From NCBI RefSeq assembly GCF_000170895.1, contig NZ_ABCS01000035.1, forward strand, positions 1-64,000: DNA of 64,000 nucleotides, given 5' to 3'. This DNA comes from Plesiocystis pacifica SIR-1. Its GTDB lineage: Bacteria; Myxococcota_A; Polyangia; Nannocystales; Nannocystaceae. The position numbers were made by a program, and so were the translations under genes. Shown one piece after another: positions 8,153 to 15,939 of the stretch (position 1 is the first letter of the stretch; each line of letters opens with the position of its first letter). A model generated the notes under the pieces. The model was not told the origin of the DNA. It searched no databases and was given only the letters and a program-made list of their open reading frames with translations.

Positions 8153-9831
8153 TGCAGCTCTCCAACGAGACGGAAGGCGTCGCTGGCCACGAGCTCGACG
8201 AGCAGGGCCCGGAAGGCGTGGCCCTCGGCCGAGAAGGCGTCGTCGACCGTGAGCAGGGAGTCGACCTCGCCCCCGGACTCGATGTGCCCGGTCGCGTGGC
8301 GGTAGAGGTTGGCGACGCTGCAGTAGGTGAAGCGCGGGCGCTCGCGGATGACCGCGCCCAGCTGCCCCGAGCCCTCGAAGGGGTCGCCGTCGAGGTCGCT
8401 GAGCGCGTCGATGGGCTCGCCGTTGTCGAGCTCGCGGTAGCGCCCGACCCCGTCGAAGTTCTCCAGCCCCAGGCCCGGCGGGTCCATGATCGAGTGGCAG
8501 CCCGCGCACTCGGGCTCTTGCTGGTGCAGCGCCAGGCGCTCGCGCATGGTCTTGGCCTCCTCGGTCGAGGGCAGATCCGTGACCACGCCCGGCGGCGGCG
8601 GCGGGATGGTGAAGCACAGCAGGCGCTCTTGGACGAACTTGCCGCGGATGGTCGGGGAGGTGCTGTCGACGTGGGACAGGCTCGACATCAGCCCGGCGTG
8701 GCCGAGGATGCCCCCGCGCTTTTGGCCCTCGGGCAAGGCGACGCGCTGGAAGCCCGCGGGGCCGGGGTAGGCGACGCCGTAGTGGTCGGCGAGGGCCTCG
8801 TCGACGAAGGTGTAGTCCGCGTCGAGGATGTCGCGGAAGTCCCGACCCTCCTCCCAGATGACCTCGCTGACCAGGGCCAGGGTCTCGCCGCGCATCGACT
8901 CGGCGAGCGCCGGCGACCAGCCCGGGTAGGTGCCCCCGTCCTTGGCGACGGCCTCGAGGTGGTCGATGTGCAGCAGCTCGGCGAAGTAGCCCTCGAGGGC
9001 GGCCTGGCTGCGCGGGTGGTCCATGAGCGCGAGGGCCCAGGCTCGGACCCCGGCCTCGTCGTCGAGCTCGCCCGCCTCCGCGGCCGCGAGCAGCTCGCGG
9101 CTCGGGGTGCTGTCGGTCAAGAAGAAGGCCATGCGCGTGGCCAGCTCGTGGGGCTGGAGCGCGCGCCGCTCGACGCCCGCTGCCCCCAGGTCGGCCACGG
9201 GCTCGCCGCGCTCGACCTGGTAGACGAAGTAGGGCGACTGCAGCATGCCCGCGACGACGAACTCGAGGCCCGTCTCGAAGTCGCCGAGGTCGACGGCCGC
9301 CTCCACGCCCACGGCGACCCAGCGCGCGAGCTCGGCGTCGTCGAGGGGGCGCCGCCAGGCGAGGTAGCCGAAGTCCGCGACGAACTCGGTCATGCAATTG
9401 GCGTCGGCGAGGTCAGCGGGCTCGCAGCTGTAGAAGTCGCCGAGGGTGTCGGCGGCGCGAGCAGCAGCGGCGGCGGCCCGGGCCGAAGACTCGAAGCGGT
9501 CGATGTCGTCGTCGCTGAGCGCGAGCTGAGCGGCACCCACGGCGACGAAGCCGTTGAGCGCGACGTCCGTGCGCGGGTCGACGGCCTCGCCCGCGGCCGG
9601 GCCGAGCAGGTCCGTGACCGCGTTGACGTATTGCCGGCCCAAGAGCACGCGCAGGCGCGGCTCCGCGTAGGGCCCGAGCTCTTCCTCGCCTCCGTCCGCG
9701 CCCGAGTCGGCCGCGGAGTCGTCGCTGCCCCCGTCCGCCTGGGCGTCGTCTTCGACGAAGTCGATGCCCACGTAACAAGCCGAACAGAGCACCGCCCCCG
9801 ACACCAGCGTGGCCCTCGATATTCGTACCAT
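8149..9831 (-). CDS. DUF1592/DUF1588/DUF1585 lipoprotein with c-type haem motif
   Basis: Exported 560-residue protein starting with a signal and lipobox-like LCSAC, then an Asp/Ser/Gly-rich linker. The body follows the DUF1587-DUF1592-DUF1588-DUF1585 arrangement: an LTRREY-like segment (LRVLLGRQYVNAV), AWRRPLDDAEL, LQSPYFVYQVE, and HVDSTSPTIRGKFV. In the DUF1588/1585 part there is one CAGCH, a CxxCH haem-attachment motif, followed by IMDPPGLGLENFDGVGRYR. One covalent haem is therefore likely, and the protein may pass electrons in the periplasm. It is co-transcribed and overlapping with the DUF1552 gene. Function of the pair is not established. Confidence 0.85.
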   Translation of the reverse strand: MVRISRATLVSGAVLCSACYVGIDFVEDDAQADGGSDDSAADSGADGGEEELGPYAEPRLRVLLGRQYVNAVTDLLGPAAGEAVDPRTDVALNGFVAVGAAQLALSDDDIDRFESSARAAAAAARAADTLGDFYSCEPADLADANCMTEFVADFGYLAWRRPLDDAELARWVAVGVEAAVDLGDFETGLEFVVAGMLQSPYFVYQVERGEPVADLGAAGVERRALQPHELATRMAFFLTDSTPSRELLAAAEAGELDDEAGVRAWALALMDHPRSQAALEGYFAELLHIDHLEAVAKDGGTYPGWSPALAESMRGETLALVSEVIWEEGRDFRDILDADYTFVDEALADHYGVAYPGPAGFQRVALPEGQKRGGILGHAGLMSSLSHVDSTSPTIRGKFVQERLLCFTIPPPPPGVVTDLPSTEEAKTMRERLALHQQEPECAGCHSIMDPPGLGLENFDGVGRYRELDNGEPIDALSDLDGDPFEGSGQLGAVIRERPRFTYCSVANLYRHATGHIESGGEVDSLLTVDDAFSAEGHAFRALLVELVASDAFRLVGELQ

Positions 9832-10159
9832 CGAGGTTCACGCTTTCACATCGTGGGGCATTAAACAATCACATTAATCGTAGCATTCGTTCGCGGATCG
9901 AGCCTTACACAATGGTCTGTTCGAGCATCGGCCCAAGGTCACGAAACGACCGTCACGGGCGAATGGCACGGAGGGCTGGCACCCGGGCCCTTGCGCAGGG
10001 GCGTCGCTCTGCCCTTGGCTGACGAATGTTAATGAGTGGTCGGCGCTGAAATGGATGACTTTGAAATGCGGCCCCATTCCCGGCATCTCCCCAGCGGTCT
10101 AACCATTATGGCGGCGAAGGGCAGCGTCGCAATCCATGCATGGCCTTCGCTGCAAGCCT
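9832..10159. other. Intergenic region upstream of the DUF1592 operon
   Basis: About 330 bases between the DUF1592 start and the stop of the next leftward gene. The 9860-9890 stretch is distinctly A/T-richer than its surroundings and probably holds the DUF1592 operon promoter, but no clean -35/-10 pair stands out. A 70-codon leftward frame here lacks a convincing ribosome site and is not called. Confidence 0.5.
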
Positions 10160-11461
10160 TCAATCGCGGCCGAAGGCCATCGCCAGCAGGGGGATCGCCA
10201 TCTCGGCCGAGGCCAGCCCGCCATGGTGGCCGCGCTTGTGTTGCTGGCCCTCGCCCTCGCCCCACCAGCCGATCATCTCGCCCGCGTCGCCGCGGTGCGC
10301 AGGCAAGACGGCGATCTCGCCGAGGCGCTCGAGCAGGCGCGGGCTCGGCCGCGGGCCGAACACGCCGCGCGCGACGAGCTCGCTCGTGCGCAGGACCTCG
10401 GCGCGGCCGTCGAGGGCGGCCTGGAGCGCGCCCAGGGCCTCGTCGACGCGGTGCTCTTCGACGTAGAGGAAGAGATCGCGGGGGCTCCCGCCGGGACGCA
10501 GCGGTCGGCCGCGTCCGTCCCGGCGCATCCACTCCCGGCACTGGGGCAGGAGCTGGTCGAGGTAGATCGTGCGCTCGGGGTCGACGCGCAGCTGGCCGTG
10601 GTCGGCGGTGACGAGCACGAGGGTCCGCGCCTTTGAGCGGGCCAGGGCGGGGAGCAGCTCCGACTCGAGCGCGCTGGCGATGTGGCCGAGCACCTCGGTG
10701 TGCTCGGGCGAGCCCGGCCCGTGGCGATGCCCCGCGCCGTCGAGGTCGTCGAGGTAGAGGCAGGCGTAGTCGGGGCTCGGGTCTTTGCTCGAGCGCGTCG
10801 CCTCGGCGAGGCGCCGGGCGACCTCGGGCACGTCGGCGTAGCCGACCCGTCGCGCCCCCCGGCACACGCTGCGCGAAAAGGGCGAGTCGACGTAGCGGTC
10901 GCGCTGGAGGCACGCCGAGCTGCGCCCGTGCTCGGCCAAGAGCGTGTAGAAGGTCCGCGCCGGGAACAGCGGGTTGGGCTCGGGGGCCGCCGCGAGCGGG
11001 GCGGTCTCGCTGCCCTCGACGCTCGCGTAGACCAGCGGCAGGAACAGGCGCTCGAGCTGGGGCTCGTAGTAGACCCACTCGAACACGCCGCTGCGCTCCA
11101 CGGGCTCGCCGGTGTGCAGCGTGGTCACGTGGGCGGCGGTGGTCGAGGGGAACTGGGCGCTCAGCTGGGAGCACACGCCGCGCTCGACGAAGCGGCGGAA
11201 GAAGGGGAGGGCAGCCCCGGCGGCCTCGAAGCTGGTCCAGCCCAGGCCGTCGACCAGCAGGGTGATCACGCGATCGTAGCGTCGCGGCAGGGGGCCGAGC
11301 GCGGCCTCGGGCAAGGTCGGCGCGAGCTCGAGCTCGAGGCCCAAGCTCGCGCCCACGAGGCTCGGGATCCCGGCGAAGTTGTAGGGGGTCCGGCGCGGGT
11401 GGACCCGGTCGTCGCGGCCTCGGGCGGCCGCGAAGGCGCGCAGCGAATCTTCGTTGATCAT
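10160..11461 (-). CDS. Alkaline-phosphatase-superfamily hydrolase (type I phosphodiesterase/nucleotide pyrophosphatase)
   Basis: A 433-residue metallohydrolase expected to cleave phosphodiester or pyrophosphate bonds. Superfamily metal-site motifs appear in order: LLVDGLGWTSF with the Thr nucleophile, FPSTTAAHVTTLHTG, YLDDLDGAGHRHGPGS with Asp and His ligands, VTADHGQ, and a closing KRGHHGGL. There is no signal peptide, so it looks cytoplasmic. The start at 11461 is preceded by GGAG about ten bases away. It is divergent from the helical-repeat gene at 11555. Substrate is unknown; phosphonoacetate hydrolase and 2',3'-cyclic diesterase relatives share these motifs. Confidence 0.8.
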   Translation of the reverse strand: MINEDSLRAFAAARGRDDRVHPRRTPYNFAGIPSLVGASLGLELELAPTLPEAALGPLPRRYDRVITLLVDGLGWTSFEAAGAALPFFRRFVERGVCSQLSAQFPSTTAAHVTTLHTGEPVERSGVFEWVYYEPQLERLFLPLVYASVEGSETAPLAAAPEPNPLFPARTFYTLLAEHGRSSACLQRDRYVDSPFSRSVCRGARRVGYADVPEVARRLAEATRSSKDPSPDYACLYLDDLDGAGHRHGPGSPEHTEVLGHIASALESELLPALARSKARTLVLVTADHGQLRVDPERTIYLDQLLPQCREWMRRDGRGRPLRPGGSPRDLFLYVEEHRVDEALGALQAALDGRAEVLRTSELVARGVFGPRPSPRLLERLGEIAVLPAHRGDAGEMIGWWGEGEGQQHKRGHHGGLASAEMAIPLLAMAFGRD

Positions 11462-11554
11462 AGTGGCGTTGCTCCCTTCGAGCGGCCATGGGAAGGTGCT
11501 CGGGGGCATCCCGAGGTGCAAGGACACGATTTCGGACATGGGCCCGGACACGGC

Positions 11555-12541
11555 GTGGGCTGGGGGGCGCTGGTGCAGGCCCACGTCGCGGAATTTGGCG
11601 GCTACGCGGCGCTGGCGGACGAGCTGGTCCATCGCCTGTCGGCGGTCCCCGACGCCCCGCGGGATCGCCAGACCGTCGAGAAGGGCCTGCGTCGCCTGGC
11701 CGGGCGGGGCTCGAAGGCGGGCGGCCAGTACGGCCGCTGGGTCCTGCGCCACCTGGGCGTGCCGACGGATCTGCGCCGCTGGCTCGCGTGGCTCGGGCAG
11801 TACCACAGCCGCTTCGCCGACTTGCCCACGGGCCTGCGCATCGAGCAGCTGCGGCTGTGGGATCGGCCGCCCATCTCGGAGTCCGCCGAGCTCGCCTGGG
11901 TCCACGTGGGCCTGGCCTCGGCGTGGCTGCGTTTGCGGGATCGGGAGCGCTGCGAGGCGCAGCTCGAGCGGGCCGAGGCCCTCGCGTTGCGGGCGGGGCT
12001 CGCCGCCGAGCTCGAGGTGGGCCTGCTCCGGGCGCGCCTGCTCGCCGACGCCGAGGCGGGCTACGGGCCCGCGCTCGCGGCCCTCGACGCGGCCGACTCG
12101 CGCCTGAGCGGGGGCGCGCTCGAGACCGAGGAGCGAGCCTGCTACCGGGCGCGCATCGAGGGCCAGCGGATCTACCTGCGGCTGCGCCCGCGCGCGCCGG
12201 GTGCCGAGCCCGAGCTCGACGCGGCGCGGGCGAGCGCGGCGGCGATCCCCGAGGGCACGGGCCTGCCCTTCGTCGAGTTTCGCCGCGCCGAGTGCATGGC
12301 TGAGTGCGCCCGCGTTGGCGGGGAGCTCGAGCGCGCCCGCGCGCTGGCCCGAGAAGCGGCCGAGCACGCCGCCGACGGAGGCTACGTCCGCTTTCGAATC
12401 ATGGCCCTCGAGTGCTTGGCCAAGGCCTGGCCGCCGGGCTCCGAGGAGCGCGCGCGAGCGCGGGCCCACGCCCAGCGCCTCGCCCGGGCCCTCGCCGACG
12501 AGGACCTGCTCCGGCGGACGAGCCCTCGATCTTCGGGGTAG
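11555..12541 (+). CDS. Helical-repeat (TPR-like) protein of unknown function
   Basis: Ala/Arg/Glu/Leu-rich protein of about 328 residues built of amphipathic helices with a TPR-like rhythm, for example AWLRLRDRERCEAQLERAEALALRAGL and later ARALAREAAEHAADGG. No catalytic motif is visible. The start is uncertain: GTG at 11555 is the first that keeps coding character, and GTG at 11573 has a better G-rich ribosome site (11562-11567). It precedes truD by ten bases and is probably co-transcribed with it. Such repeats usually mediate protein binding; nothing more specific can be said. Confidence 0.55.
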   Translation: MGWGALVQAHVAEFGGYAALADELVHRLSAVPDAPRDRQTVEKGLRRLAGRGSKAGGQYGRWVLRHLGVPTDLRRWLAWLGQYHSRFADLPTGLRIEQLRLWDRPPISESAELAWVHVGLASAWLRLRDRERCEAQLERAEALALRAGLAAELEVGLLRARLLADAEAGYGPALAALDAADSRLSGGALETEERACYRARIEGQRIYLRLRPRAPGAEPELDAARASAAAIPEGTGLPFVEFRRAECMAECARVGGELERARALAREAAEHAADGGYVRFRIMALECLAKAWPPGSEERARARAHAQRLARALADEDLLRRTSPRSSG

Positions 12542-12551
12542 GGTCGCCGCC

Positions 12552-13679
12552 GTGAAGCCTCCCTTCGATGAGCCGCGCCTGCGCGAGGCCGCCCTGAACC
12601 CGCCGCGGACCCTCGCGTCGATCCCCGAGTGCGCGTCGCTGGCCGGGATCGGCGGGCAGATTCGGTCGCGCCCCGAGGACTTTCGCGTCCACGAGCTCCC
12701 GGCCTATCCCGCCGACGGCGGCGGCGAAGGCGAGGCCAGCCACTGCTTCGTCGAGCTGACCAAGCGCGAGCTGACGACGGAGGAGGCGGTGCAGATCCTC
12801 GCTCGGGCCGTGGGCGTGCCGGCGGCGGAGATCGGCGTCGCCGGCCTCAAGGATCGCAACGCCGTGACCACCCAGCGGGTCAGCGTGCCGGCCCGGGCCG
12901 CGCCGGCGCTGAGCCGGGTGCGCCACCCCAAGCTCAGCCTCGGCGAGGTCGAGCCCCACTCGCACAAGCTCCGCCGCGGGCACCTTCGCGCCAACCGCTT
13001 CACCCTCGTCATCCGCGAGCTCGGCGAGGGTCCTGCGCTGGACGCAGCGCGCGAGCGCGCGGCGCTGTTCGTCGAGCACCTCGCCCGGGTCGGCGTCCGC
13101 AACACCTACGGGGCGCAGCGCTTTGGCAAGGACGGGGCCAACCTCGGGCCGGGCCTGGCCCGGCTGCGTGCGCGACGCAGCCGAGGGCGCGCTCGGCCGG
13201 GCAAGCGCGACACCTTTTTGGCGAGCGTGGGGCAGTCCGCCCTGTTCAACCTCTACCTCGTCGAGCGGGCGCGACGCGGCCTCGAAGATCGGGTCCTGCG
13301 CGGGGACATCCTGCAAAAGCGGGCCACCGGCGGGCTGTTCGAGTGCAGCGAGCCCGAGCTCGATCAGGCCCGACTCGACGCGGGGGAGCTGGTCCTCACG
13401 GGTCCGATGTTTGGCTCCAAGATGCGCGCGCCCGAGGCTGGCTCGCCCGCCGGCGCGCTCGAAGCCGAGATCCTCTCGATCGCCGGCATCAGCCCCAAGG
13501 ACCTCGCGGCCCTCGGCAAGCGCGTGCCCGGGACCCGACGTCGCGCACGCGTGTGGCCCGAGGGCTTCGCGCTCGACCTGTCACCTGCTGTCGATGGCTT
13601 CCAAGCGGGCCTGGAGCTGCGTTTTTGCCTGCCTCCAGGGAGCTACGCGACCACCGTGCTCCGAGAGTTCACCGGCTGA
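12552..13679 (+). CDS. truD: tRNA pseudouridine(13) synthase TruD
   Basis: Cytoplasmic RNA-modifying enzyme that isomerises uridine 13 of certain tRNAs to pseudouridine. The signature motif AGLKDRNAVTTQ contains the catalytic Asp. NTYGAQRFGKDG corresponds to the family's second conserved block, and SRPEDFRVHELP near the N-terminus is the usual entry motif (RxxPEDFxVxE). Length is 375 residues, normal for bacterial TruD. The start is GTG at 12552, ten bases after the previous gene. The central region 13160-13200 is unusually Arg-rich and replaces part of the insertion domain seen in other TruD proteins. Confidence 0.92.
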   Translation: MKPPFDEPRLREAALNPPRTLASIPECASLAGIGGQIRSRPEDFRVHELPAYPADGGGEGEASHCFVELTKRELTTEEAVQILARAVGVPAAEIGVAGLKDRNAVTTQRVSVPARAAPALSRVRHPKLSLGEVEPHSHKLRRGHLRANRFTLVIRELGEGPALDAARERAALFVEHLARVGVRNTYGAQRFGKDGANLGPGLARLRARRSRGRARPGKRDTFLASVGQSALFNLYLVERARRGLEDRVLRGDILQKRATGGLFECSEPELDQARLDAGELVLTGPMFGSKMRAPEAGSPAGALEAEILSIAGISPKDLAALGKRVPGTRRRARVWPEGFALDLSPAVDGFQAGLELRFCLPPGSYATTVLREFTG

Positions 13680-13875
13680 GGACCGCGCGAGCCCGCATCT
13701 CGCGCCGTGGTTAAGGTTCGTCCAGTGGTCGGTGTGTTCAACAAAAAAAGGACCGCTAGATCGGCCAGAACGTCAAAAAGCACCTTGAACCCTGGTTCAT
13801 GGTCTTGTTCTCGGCTACGTTGCGCCCGGTCGAGACAGTCGCCACGGCGTAGCTGTCTCAGGCCCGAGATTCGAG
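13680..13875. other. Leader region of the TonB operon
   Basis: About 195 bases, A/T-richer than neighbouring genes, containing a run of seven A residues near 13742 and the palindrome listed separately. It is the likely promoter region of the ExbB-ExbD-TonB operon. Confidence 0.5.
13786..13799. promoter_or_regulatory. Perfect palindrome TGAACC-CT-GGTTCA upstream of exbB
   Basis: Fourteen-base inverted repeat about 75 bases before the ExbB start, overlapping a TTGAAC that could serve as a -35 element. Operator role for the TonB operon is inference. It does not resemble a Fur box. Confidence 0.4.
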
Positions 13876-14541
13876 ATGAACCTTCAAGAAGCCTTCCTCC
13901 AACTCGCGCTGTTGGGCGCCAACTGGGTGCTCTGGATCTTGGTCGCCCTGAGCGTGGGCAGCGTGGCCATCGTCATCGAGCGCTTGATGTTCTTCAGCAG
14001 CATCAGCAAAAAGGACGCCGGCTTGATGAAGGGCGTGGCAGACAAGCTCGCCAACGACGACATCGAGGGGACCGCGAAGCTGGTCGAGAACCAGCCCTCG
14101 CCCGGCGCCCGCATGCTCGGCGCTGCCCTCGAGGTGGCCGACCGGGGCGCGCCCTCGGCCAAGGCGGTGCTCGAGGGCAACCGAGCCTCCGAGAAGCTCC
14201 GCCTCGAGCGCAACCTGGGCTTCCTGGGTACCGTCGGCAGCAACGCCCCCTTCATCGGACTGTTCGGCACCGTGCTCGAGATTCTGCGCGTGTTCAACAA
14301 GCTCGGCGAGTCGGGCGTGACCACGGGCGACGAGGCCAGCGAGATCATGACCGGCATCTCCGAGGCCCTCGTGGCCACGGCCATCGGTCTGCTCGTCGCG
14401 ATCCCGGCGGTCATCGCCTACAACGCCTTCCAGCGCCGCGTGAAGCGGCAGCTCGCCGAGGCCGACGGCCTCACGGGCATGGCCCTGGCCCAGCTCAGCG
14501 CCCTCGACCGCGACCGCGGCGACGAAGGGGACGAGGACTGA
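13876..14541 (+). CDS. ExbB/TolQ-type proton-channel protein
   Basis: Inner-membrane subunit (221 residues) of a proton-motive-force-driven motor that energises a TonB-like protein. It has three membrane segments in the family order: residues about 15-40 (GANWVLWILVALSVGSVAIVIE), about 117-140 with the GSNAPFIGLFGTVLEI motif, and about 160-180 (ATAIGLLVAIPAVIAYNAF). It is the first gene of the operon with ExbD, TonB, receptor and lipoprotein. The ExbD start overlaps its stop by one base. TolQ versus ExbB is decided only by the neighbouring TonB and receptor. Confidence 0.9.
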   Translation: MNLQEAFLQLALLGANWVLWILVALSVGSVAIVIERLMFFSSISKKDAGLMKGVADKLANDDIEGTAKLVENQPSPGARMLGAALEVADRGAPSAKAVLEGNRASEKLRLERNLGFLGTVGSNAPFIGLFGTVLEILRVFNKLGESGVTTGDEASEIMTGISEALVATAIGLLVAIPAVIAYNAFQRRVKRQLAEADGLTGMALAQLSALDRDRGDEGDED

Positions 14542-14990
14542 TGGCGTCCGGCGGACTCGACGACGACGGCGAGATCACGGGGATCAACATCACCCCGATG
14601 GTCGACATCATCCTCGTGCTGCTGGTGATCTTCATGGTCACCACCACGACCATCAACGAGATCGAGGGCATGGAGGTCGACAAGCCCGACGCCGCGTCGG
14701 GCAAGAACGTCGACGACATGCCGCTGAGCATCATCTTGATGTGCCGCGGCGAGGACGAGTTCGCCATCGACGGGACCCCCGTCGAGGGCGCCTCGCAGCA
14801 GATCGTCGACGACAAGATCGCCAAGGCGATCAAGGCGCGCGTCGCTCAAAACGCCGACTTGCAGGGCATCGTGCAGTGCGACACGGAGGCCCAGGTCGGC
14901 GCGATGGTCCACCTCATCGACCTGCTGCGAGAGAACGGCGTGAGCAAGTACGCGATCGCCACCGAGCAGCCCAAGCGCGGCGAAGGTTGA
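14541..14990 (+). CDS. ExbD/TolR-type protein
   Basis: Single-pass inner-membrane protein of 149 residues that pairs with the ExbB-like channel. The conserved N-terminal block ITPMVDIILVLLVIFMV contains the membrane Asp needed for proton transfer. The periplasmic part, ending with VHLIDLLRENGVSKYAIAT, fits the ExbD fold. Its ATG lies within TGATG, overlapping the previous stop. Two periplasmic Cys (in LMCRGE and VQCDTE) are unusual and could form a disulfide. Confidence 0.9.
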   Translation: MASGGLDDDGEITGINITPMVDIILVLLVIFMVTTTTINEIEGMEVDKPDAASGKNVDDMPLSIILMCRGEDEFAIDGTPVEGASQQIVDDKIAKAIKARVAQNADLQGIVQCDTEAQVGAMVHLIDLLRENGVSKYAIATEQPKRGEG

Positions 14991-14997
14991 GGCGAAC

Positions 14998-15930
14998 ATG
15001 GGCGCGGTGCAGCTGTTGTCGATGATCCAGGCCCCCTCGCTGTGGGTCTGGGAGATCACCATCAACGGCATCTCCTTGCCCATGTACGTGCTCGCGGGGG
15101 CCGTCGTGGTCCTCAGCGCGCTGTTCTACGCGACCTCGCGGGAAGAGGTCGGCCACGGCATCGCGGCGATCCTCGGGGGCATCGGGGCCCACGCCCTGTT
15201 CATCGCCGGGGCGATGGTCCTGCCCTACTTCATCGACTTCGAGCCCGCCACGCAGGAGCTCATCGAGTTCGAGGTCGCCGAGGTCCAAGAGCCGGAGCCC
15301 GAGCCTGAGCCTGAACCCGAGCCGGAGCCCGAGCCCGAGCCCGAGCCGGAGCCTGAACCCGAGCCTGAGCCTGAGCCCGAGCCGCAGATCAAGCCCAAGG
15401 AGCCCCCGCCCAAGGCTCCGCCCAAGCAGGCCCCGGAGCCTCAGTCGGAAGAGCCCCCGCCGCCCATGCGCTTCGACGCGTCCAACCTCGCCATGGACGG
15501 GGGCAGCAGCGGCGTGGTCGTGCAGCAGGGCACCGGCGGGGTCCCCGGGGGCACGGGCCGCCCGGACAGCAAGGGCACGGGCAAGAAGCCGGCGGGCGAC
15601 CCCAAGGGCGAGCCCGAGGGCAAGGCGGCCAAGTGGGAGCCGCGCAGCGAGCTGTTCATCAAGACCATGCCCCTGCCCACCAAGGTGCCCAAGATCGAGT
15701 GCCCCGCCACGGCCGAGCTCGGGGTGCAGGGCGACGTGATCCTCAAGGTTCAGATCCAGCGCGACGGCAAGGTCCGCAAGGTCACGGTGGTCAAGGGCAT
15801 CGGTCAGGGCTGCGACGCGGTCGCCAAGAAGGCCCTCAAGAAGGCCCGCTTCAAGCCGGCCATCGCCACCAACGGCAAGGCCGTCGACTTCGAGCTGCGC
15901 TACGAGTACGCCTTCCGCGTCAAGGACTGA
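14998..15930 (+). CDS. TonB-like energy transducer with Glu-Pro stalk and two membrane segments
   Basis: Protein of 310 residues that would carry energy from ExbB/ExbD across the periplasm to the receptor. Unusually, the N-terminus appears to hold two hydrophobic segments (about residues 27-48 and 58-80) rather than the single TonB anchor. Residues about 97-130 are an almost pure Glu-Pro repeat, followed by Lys/Pro-rich sequence and a Gly-rich linker. The C-terminal ~85 residues (VPKIECPATAELGVQGDVILKVQI to RFKPAIATNGKAVDFELRYEYAFRV) match the TonB C-terminal domain. It sits eight bases after exbD and ten before the receptor gene. Confidence 0.85.
   Translation: MGAVQLLSMIQAPSLWVWEITINGISLPMYVLAGAVVVLSALFYATSREEVGHGIAAILGGIGAHALFIAGAMVLPYFIDFEPATQELIEFEVAEVQEPEPEPEPEPEPEPEPEPEPEPEPEPEPEPEPQIKPKEPPPKAPPKQAPEPQSEEPPPPMRFDASNLAMDGGSSGVVVQQGTGGVPGGTGRPDSKGTGKKPAGDPKGEPEGKAAKWEPRSELFIKTMPLPTKVPKIECPATAELGVQGDVILKVQIQRDGKVRKVTVVKGIGQGCDAVAKKALKKARFKPAIATNGKAVDFELRYEYAFRVKD
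15289..15387 (+). repeat. Hexanucleotide-like GAGCCN repeat coding for Glu-Pro
   Basis: About 16 near-identical GAGCC(G/C/T) or GAACCC units in the TonB gene. Third-position wobble between units shows they have partly diverged, so expansion is not very recent. Slippage here would change stalk length in six-base steps and keep the frame. Confidence 0.85.
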
Positions 15931-15939
15931 CTCGCTCCC

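Noticed and set aside
9874-10086. Small leftward open frame of 70 codons
   Set aside because: No ribosome site, atypical codon use for this genome, and it sits in a probable promoter region.
13786-13799. Fur box for the TonB operon
   Set aside because: The palindrome TGAACCCTGGTTCA does not match the A/T-rich Fur consensus, so iron control is not claimed.
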